Below, in pieces: positions 26,061-35,000 of a stretch of DNA of 64,000 bases. Both the position numbers and the translations under genes were made by a program. Where the stretch lies: positions 442,449,895-442,513,894 of the forward strand of contig NC_077227.1 of the NCBI RefSeq assembly GCF_027887165.1. Direction: 5' to 3'. How positions within the stretch are numbered: position 1 is the first letter of the stretch; the number at the start of each line of letters is the position of its first letter. Source of the stretch: Monodelphis domestica. Its lineage: Eukaryota; Chordata; Mammalia; Didelphimorphia; Didelphidae. Under the pieces are notes generated by a model. That model did not search any database. It saw only the letters and a list, made by a program, of their open reading frames with translations, and had not been told where the DNA came from.

Positions 26061-29000
26061 CTTTATCCATTGAACAAAGAGTTTCATAGACATGCTAAAT
26101 ATCACCCTTGATAAACTTGACCCATCTTAGCAAGAGTGAAGGGATACAAGTTTCTGTGTACTATGTTAGAAAGATTGAAATGTTCTACAGTCATAGAAGA
26201 CAGGGAAAATAAGATATTTGTGATCTTAGAAACTGTTCCCAAATACCTGTTAATATGCAATTCTCAGTCCTGGGGGAAAAATAACTGCTGAATCATTACT
26301 TTATAACTTAAGACATTACTCTGATGCCAGTGGGGGGAAATAATTAACTTTAACTAACTAAATTAACTAAAGTTTTTTGCAGTTATTTTCAGATATCATT
26401 CCCATGTATATTTCAATATTAAATAAAATCAAGAGATTTTATAGGAAAGGACATGAACTCTGTCATGAAAGCCTGAACTAAAGCAATTCAACTGGTTTAT
26501 TTTCATATCCAAGAACATTTGGACAGGTTTGCAGGGCTATGGGTGTGGTAGTTCTTTTGTGTTCATAGAATCGAGATCTGGAATCAATCTGAAAGATAGT
26601 TTAATTCAATCGCTTCATTTTACCGATAAGGAAACTGAGGCCCAGAGTAGTTAAATGGCTTGAGCAAGGTGACCCAGGAAGTAAATAATAGAACCAAAAT
26701 TTTGAAAAGATGCCCTGATTCCAAATTGAGGGTCCTTTCCAGTAAGCCATACTGTCTCCCAGTCTGTTTTTATGGCAAAAATGGGTTTCTTTTCCTACTT
26801 TATGTTTAAAGACTCTTACTCAATTTTGTGCATACTTCTGTGAGCAAGAAGCCACTAGTAATAACAGACTCCAGAATAAACTAGGGCAAGAATAGCTATT
26901 GACAATTTACTTTGCTTAATTGTAGCTGAACTCAGTCAACTGAGGCATATATGTTGACAGAATGCCTTAGGTCACAAGAACAACCAGAGGAATTATGGAA
27001 ACAGCATTCAGTAGTTAGACTACTTTCTATTAACCCATCCCACTATCTTGTATATATTAGAAATTGTCACCATAAATGCCATACCTTGGGTCTTCTGGGC
27101 CACAGCAATGCCTTCCACTACAAGTACTGTTATTAACAACACTAGTGAAAGAATAGAAAACACATATTAAAATAAAACTGCAGTTAAAGATGTATTATAT
27201 TTCTAAGGAAAAACTGATGGCAAAACAGAGGAATAAAAAAGATTATTTCTTAATTATATAGCCTTCAACCTCAGAGTTTTAAAAAAATTGTATTTCAGTT
27301 TCTTAGTGTTAGAAAAATCACTAAAAATCTCATTTGTACTCAATTTGTGTACTTGAAGTATGAATTTAAAATGGTTATTCCTTAGTTGTGGATAGAAAAA
27401 GCACAAATTTTAAAATCTTAAAAAAATACTACTGATACAGTAAACTTTTGAATCAAGTCTACTATATTTCAAAAAGATTTTAAAATAGAATGTTTAAAAT
27501 TAAAATTTAATTTTTATCTTTGGAATGCAATATTGTCTTTCCATGTGCAGTGGGTAATGCTTGAATGTGTTATGCTAGTTAAATTTCATATGGATTCTCT
27601 GACATTCAAGTTTCTACATGATAAAAACAGAAGTAAGGGGGCAGCAGCCTCAAAGAAATCAATTAAAGAAGTTCCACAGCTCTGCAGAAAATCCTATGCT
27701 ACAATGCAATCTATATTTAGAAAATGAAACATAACAGATTTTTCTGTATAGTATAAGTGAACATTTTAGAGAACAAATTGAAACCATCTCCTTAATGTGA
27801 TGATTTTTGTTGTTTTGTGAAATTATATGATAATTACCTTTATTTTCTATGTCTATCAGTATTATTGCTGTCTTTCATTATCATTTCCCCCTGAATGGAA
27901 AACTATGCCTTTAATCTAACTTTCATATATAAATATGAGTTTTTTATATTACTTGTCAACTATCCATTCATCCAATGAAGTTCAAAAAAGTCAAATGTAT
28001 AAGTAACAGACTGGAAGTGATTTAATAGTAGTTGGAGTACAAAAGACTTAAATGTTTTGAACACCTACAGGCTCAACAGGAGTAAAAAGTATGAGGTGGC
28101 TGCCAAAAACTAATTCTAAATGCTTTTTGGTTTGCATTAAAATAAGTATCTGGTTCTTCCATATTATTATTTAATCAGACTCCATCCAAAGCCTATTCAG
28201 TTTTGGATACCATACTATAAACATACTTAAAACTTAAATTTAAGAGTCTGGGGATGTTTAGTTTTGAGAGAAGGTTTAGAGAGATATGATAGCTATCTTA
28301 AAACAGTCTGAAGGCCTGTCACTAGAAAAGGGATTAGATATATTTGACGTAACTCCAAAGAACTTAACCAGGACCAATGGGAAGTTGTTACAGAAGGCAA
28401 GTTTTAGTTTAATATACAGAGGAATTCTTACAATTAAAATTGTTTGGTAATGAAATGAATTCCCACTTGGGGAAAGTAAGTCCTCAGTCATTGGACATGC
28501 TTAAGAAGAGGCTGAATATCTAGAAGCACATAGTGAGGATTCCTGCAAGGATGAGAAATTGGACTAGATTCACCCTTAAAGTCCATTCCAATATGAAACG
28601 CTAAGTATATACTATATGAAAGGTATTGTTAGGTTTGGGGGAATAGACTTACTCTAGTTCATTTCCGTTTCTTACTTTCTCTTTTCTTTTTATTCTTTGT
28701 GCTGTTGTTGAAGACATAATATACCACAAAGGAATTTATCTTTCTGTGAATTCTAACACCTAAATTATATTTGAGTTAGAAGGATTGACTCTTAGGGATA
28801 AAGATATCACTACATTTATTACGGCAAATATATTCAAAATGGAAATAAATTAATAATCACAGAATTCTAGTGATTCTTTAAATAGCATTTTCTATATAAA
28901 TTAATATGAAATCAATCCATTCTGCTATAAGAAACTCTGCTGCAGAGGTACCACCTTTCAGACAAGTATAATTCTTAGCTGTTGTATTCTTTTCATCTTT

Positions 29001-32000
29001 TATGATGAGACAAATGGGCATTCTTATGAATAAACCACTTTTGTGTTTTTAAAAAACCCTCATCACACTGTGTATTGTTTCTAAGGCAGAAGAGTGGTAA
29101 AGGCTAGGTAATGGAAGTTAAATGACTTGCCCAGGGTCACACCGTTAGGAAGTGTCTGAGGCCAGATTTGAATCTCAGACCTCCCATCTCTAGGTCTGGT
29201 TCTCAATCCACTGAGCCACTTAGCTGCCCCACAACAAACAAGTTTCAAATGCACGATGCATAACAGATGTTTAGGTAAGATATTAGCTAAGTATAAGTAT
29301 TAGGAGGAAAGTAAGCAATCCCTAAATTGAAACTGGGGACCATCAGTAAAACTGACAAAAATTAACTGAAAAAAAAACCTAATTGAGATGTTATAGACAA
29401 TGCCTAATAAAGATCTAGCTATACACAATTTTTTTAATTGATGATATCAATCACATCATTCACAAGTGGGATAAAATGTTTTAGTTAAAGATTCAAAGAC
29501 AAAATGCTTATTACATTTGATATTGCATTTCTAGAATTGCACAAAAATTAGTTTTCTGAAACTTTCATTGAAACAAAGATTCTATAAAAATATAGAGGAA
29601 CTCTGTAGAGCACCTAAAACATCTGATTTTTCCCCTAGTGGTAAAACAATGATTATTAATCATCCTTGTAACATGTCATAACAAACATATGAGTTTGGCT
29701 GAGAATTTAATAGATTCTTTGTAATGAAGCCATTATAATCAGTCTGAATTATTAAAACAAAATGCCATGAATGTCCGACATCATGGAATACCAATGAATA
29801 ATTAGGTTAAGATGTATCTCTCTGCTGCAATTTAACATTATGACAGGATAATAGCACTTAAGTTGTTTATAACCCTAGTACTGAACAAGTATAATTTGAA
29901 TGGAATTATTTATCATACAAGGTGTTTCTATACTTTTTTTCTGCCCTTGGTCTCACCAAAACTCCTATTGCTCTTCCTGCCTTCTGACTAAACAGTTGAT
30001 TAATTTTTCTTCCTCATCTTCCACATCTGCTTAGTTGCCAAGTCTTTTTAATTCTATTGACAAAACATTTTTCACATCTTCTGTTCACTCTGCCAAGTCA
30101 CTTTATTTTAGACCTTTACTGGTACTTTTGCTTTTATTATTGTATTAGTCTTCTAACTGGCCTCCTTGTCTTTTACTAAGTGTTAGAGATGATTTAGAGA
30201 ACCAGTGTTCCTTGAGTTGAGTGTCAAGAAAGGTAGCTTATTCTTTCTCAAGATAATTTAATAGCATCAGGAAATAGTCCCAGTACTGGAAGTGTAAGCA
30301 TGGGAACTTGGACTTGAGTGAGTTCTGAAGGAATCTAGTGAATGTTTATTGGAAAGTATGTCCGATTTGGTGAATGTTATATATCTGAGAAATCTCAGAT
30401 TTTCATTAAAGTCCTGGTCTGAGAGAGACCAATAAAGATAAGGGAGTATGGCAGGTAACTTGGGTTCAACTGCTCTTCTATGCAGAGTAGATACCAGTAA
30501 AATGAACTGTGATAAAAAGGCTCCCAAATCAGATATTGTATTAAATTGAATTGTGTGAGTTTTTATGTTCCTCTTAGTTCAGTTTGAGGCAGATATCATT
30601 GGTAAATTGGGCAGATATAGGTAGAAGGCAACACATTGTGACTCATTCTTTCTCTAAAACATCTTTCATACAAATGCTAAAATAATTTTTCTAATGCACA
30701 AGTCCAACTATGGTACTAATCTGCTAAATTTTTTTAGTGATTTTCTGTTACATATGGGATAAAATACAGATTTTTAACTTTGCACTTAAAGTCTTCCAAA
30801 ATTTGGTTCCATTCCAGCTTTATTTACTTCTGTTCACATACTCTAATATATCCTTCACATACTCATGTTCTGGTTTTTTGGACTACTAGTTCTTTACCAA
30901 ACTTGATAAATCTTTTCCTATGTTTTAGTATCCAAATAGGCTCCCATCATGCCTGAAATGTATGCATCCCTCTTCTCTAACTTTTAGAATACTTCTTTTC
31001 CTTCATGGTAGTTCAGTTGCCATCTCTTCTGAAAGGCCTTCACTGATTATTCCAGAGAGGGATGTTCCCTTTTTTCTCAAAATTTCCTAGAGCACTTATT
31101 TTGGATCTCTACTTTGCTCTCTGCATTTATCTCCATCATAAAGCTTTGCATAAAGCAGATGTTTAGTTGAAATGAATTTCCAAATTCAGATATCACTCAA
31201 GACAATCTATGTTTTGAAGAAGCATGCAAAATACCAAGCCATTAGTATGACATAGTGGACAAAGTGAAAAATCAGGAAGACCTAGGTTAACACCCCACTC
31301 TCAACTCTCAATTTCCTCATTTGCAAAATGAGAATAACGTTTTTCATAACAACTTCAAGGATTGCTGAGGTTCAAATGGGATAATGTATGTAAAATGCTT
31401 TGCAAACACTAAAGCACTATATAAATTTCAGTTGTTATTATATTAAGGTCAAAGATCAAGTCTAGAGCATGTTTCTCAAACTTTGTAACTTTAAAGATAG
31501 TATGCAAGTCTATTCAGTTTTGTTCAAAGGGAAGAATTCAATTTTTAACAACTGTGGATGAAAGGTAATATTTTTAGCCTTGTTGACTCTGGAATTCAGG
31601 TAAAGGATATTCTTAATTATGACACTTCTTTCTAATAAAGAAGGATGTTAGCATAGGAACTTATACTACTGGAGACATAAGGTATACTTTCAACTTATCC
31701 CATCAAAATCATCAATATTAACATTAAACCCTACCTTCTTCTTGTCCTTTTTAGACTTTCCAATTGAAGTTTGTTCTTCTTTCCAATTAAATGAAAAAGT
31801 AAATTTATCTTCTTCAAATTAAATTTAAACTCCCTATCTTGAGCTTTTAAGTCCCTACCAACTTCAACCTCTCTACTGTAGTTGTCCTTATTTCTCACAA
31901 CAATCATCTATTGACTCCCTAGCACATAATACTGAACTTAATGAAGAGAATTAGGAGAAAAGGAATTGAGATCTCACTTAACATGTGCCTAACCCCAACT

Positions 32001-35000
32001 TTAGGCCAGCCCCATTTTCAATGGGATTATTTTATGGTTGTTGTTGCTGTTTTTTAAACCTTTGTTTAGACCAGAATGTAAGAAGGTACATCTTTAATGA
32101 AAAACAGAGGGGATTCCATCTATAACCCACTCTATTTTTAAGTGCAGGGAGTTGAGGTATTCAGTCATTATACCAATTTTTAATAATAGGAGATATTGGG
32201 CCAAAAAATGTTTTACTATGTTTGTGATAACAAAAAGCTCCTTTATCTTAACAACATTCCATCTTCCTTATGGTAGTTAAACATCTACTTATCAAGAAGA
32301 ATACAAGGTTTAGTGAACTTTGTAAATCCCTGGGTCCTAGCATATGCTTGCTAATCACACTGCCAATCACTTCTGCCAGAAAAAAAAGTGGCTTGTAGCA
32401 GAAGTGCCTTCTCTTTTCTGAAGAATATGAGTCTCCTTGTCAAACCCAAACCACTGTAGGAAATTAAAGTGCTCCTGATAAGACAGATATGCATGTCTTC
32501 CTACTGTAATTACCACAGATTGCTGCTTACACACCCTAAGTCAAGAGTGGACTTCCCTCTCATTATTGTGACACCAAATCATGTTTTAGAACATTTGCCT
32601 CCCTTTTCATCTAATCTCCAGCTTTATATTTTCTAGCGAATCACAGAAATAATGTGTAAGTGGATTTGTTAGCTATTTTGAATGGGAAGAAATGTTGTGG
32701 TTTTAGACTAATCTCTTTCCTGTTCTTGTTACCTATAGCATAATTATGTAAACAGGTTACCCTTTTAAACTAAGGTAACCAAGAGTATATATGCCAGGGT
32801 CTAGCAAACTGCAGACTCTTAGTAAATGAATATTGAATTGAAAATATGCCCCAACAACTTTATTGTAGGTATGGCTCATATATTGCTGACAGGCTAGAGG
32901 TTGTTTTTTTTAAAATAAGGTTTAAGGTTGTAGAATAAAAGCAAGTCTATCATATTCCCAAGTAGATGGGGTTTTTAAAAAATGGTGTCAATGAAAAGTT
33001 GTTTTTCCTCTGTAACATCAACATCATACATGCAACTAAAAACCCATAATCTGAAATCTAGAATACTGTTGATTTGTTATACTCAGTGGCAATCTATTGG
33101 AGCGTTCATGCATCCTGCAAGGACTAGAACAAACACATGTCTAAGCATATGGTTCAGGGGTTGCCTATGTGTTTATATTCCTATTGTTATTTGTATGCAA
33201 ATCTGATGTTTACTTAATTTGGGTTTTCAATGCTAGAAATCTAGTGAAAAGCTTTTTTTTTTATTACCAGGAACAAGAAGGAAAGTTACTTAATAATTTA
33301 CCTTGCATAATACATTTTCATAAAGTCTGTAAAGTTATTCTTATCCTTAAACCTATAATCTAAAAGAACCAGTGGCTCATTCAACATTTGTTTTCTACTT
33401 AAACACTTAACTACCTATTATTATAGGTGATTTTTTAAGGGGAAATAGTCAATGAATCAGCCAAGTTTTTATTAGTATCTTTGATCATGCAAAATTTCAC
33501 TAATAACTGTTGTAGAAATAATGTATTGTAATGTAGAAGCAATCTACCTTAATGTATACTTGCAACTTGGATACTAAATGGTGTTATAGAAAAATCCTAA
33601 TATCTTTGAAGAGTTTTTCCTTAATAATATAAAGTAACAAAAATGCTCATGGAAGTAGATGATTCTTTTCAGTAAAAAGAAAAATAGAAAGAAAAAACCT
33701 CAAGTATGTAAACAAGTAGTATCTCAGATTCAGAGTTGGAAGGGACTTCAGAGGGAATCCAGTCAATACTCCTGCCCCACTATTTAGCAGCTGAGGAAGT
33801 TGAGGCACAGAGAGATTTTTAGGAATTTGTTCCATGTCAAACAGTAACAAAATAGCAGAAATGGCATTTGAACTCTGGCTTTGACTCTAAATTCAGGGTT
33901 CTTTGCACTATGACATGCTTCCTATTTGAATTAAAAAAAAATGCCTTAGAATAGGTAATTAAAAGAAATAGCAAGTATGAAACCTGATAAGGACTCCCCT
34001 TTTTCTAGTGGCCCAAGAGGACAGATTGTACTGGCACAAATAAAAAACATTCTTGAAACATCAAAACAGGTAGTTTTATGGAAAAACTAATAATTTGGGG
34101 GAAGGAGTGAATTTTATTTTCTGGTAATAGTTCCTGATACTTATATATAAGGAATACCATTGCCACATACACTTCATACATACACACATGCATATACTTT
34201 TATATAACCACTCACTCACATACATACAAACATGTATCTGTATATACAAACATATATGCATGCATATATATATACATATATGACATGCCTGGAAGATAAG
34301 CATATCAAATTGACTATCACCCTATTGAATTCCACCTTACTCTATTTCCATTCTTAATTTTCCAGGCCAATGAGTTAACTCTTTATCTAACATTTTAATA
34401 TGAATGGAAATTATTATTAGTTATTAATCTTGCTTTAAGGTTTCAAGGATTTGTCCCATGACGCCTTAAGACCACTATAATACCTCAATTACTTTAAGAT
34501 GATATCAAAAGGCATTGGTGAAATTTATATCCCTAAATATGTAAATAATTCAAGTTCACAGTCTCTGTCATAAGAAATGAAACAAGTAAAATTATAATAC
34601 CCTTTTTTATAGAACTCTTAAATTAGTAAGAAATTAAGCATATTTAAACAACTACAAAATAAAATTCTGAGTGATTATAGTTCTCATAGTTACAGTAGAA
34701 GAAGAAATAGTTAAGAATCTAGAGCAGAAATGAACGTATGACTTCATACTCTCAGAATTTTAAAAATCCAACCACGAAAGAAAAGTAAATATTCACTATT
34801 TACAAAGTCTTGCAAACTGCTTGTGCAAGAAAAAAATTAGGCTTAATTATTTAAATTTAAAGAGGAAATCCCAATAGTGAATTTAGGAAACATGTAGATA
34901 GTTAAATGATTTACTATTAAAGTTAAAACACTGAATTTGCTAATGATTCAATATCAATTTGACTAAAGTTTAAATTAAAAGTTATTATTAATTGAAAATG

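Larger units (their letters stand above)
25932..27084 (-). other. NETO2: NETO2 intron 2
   Basis: 1153 bp. It holds a (CA)n tract beside exon 3 and a MIR-like element (26560-26765); otherwise nothing is identifiable. Confidence 0.9.
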
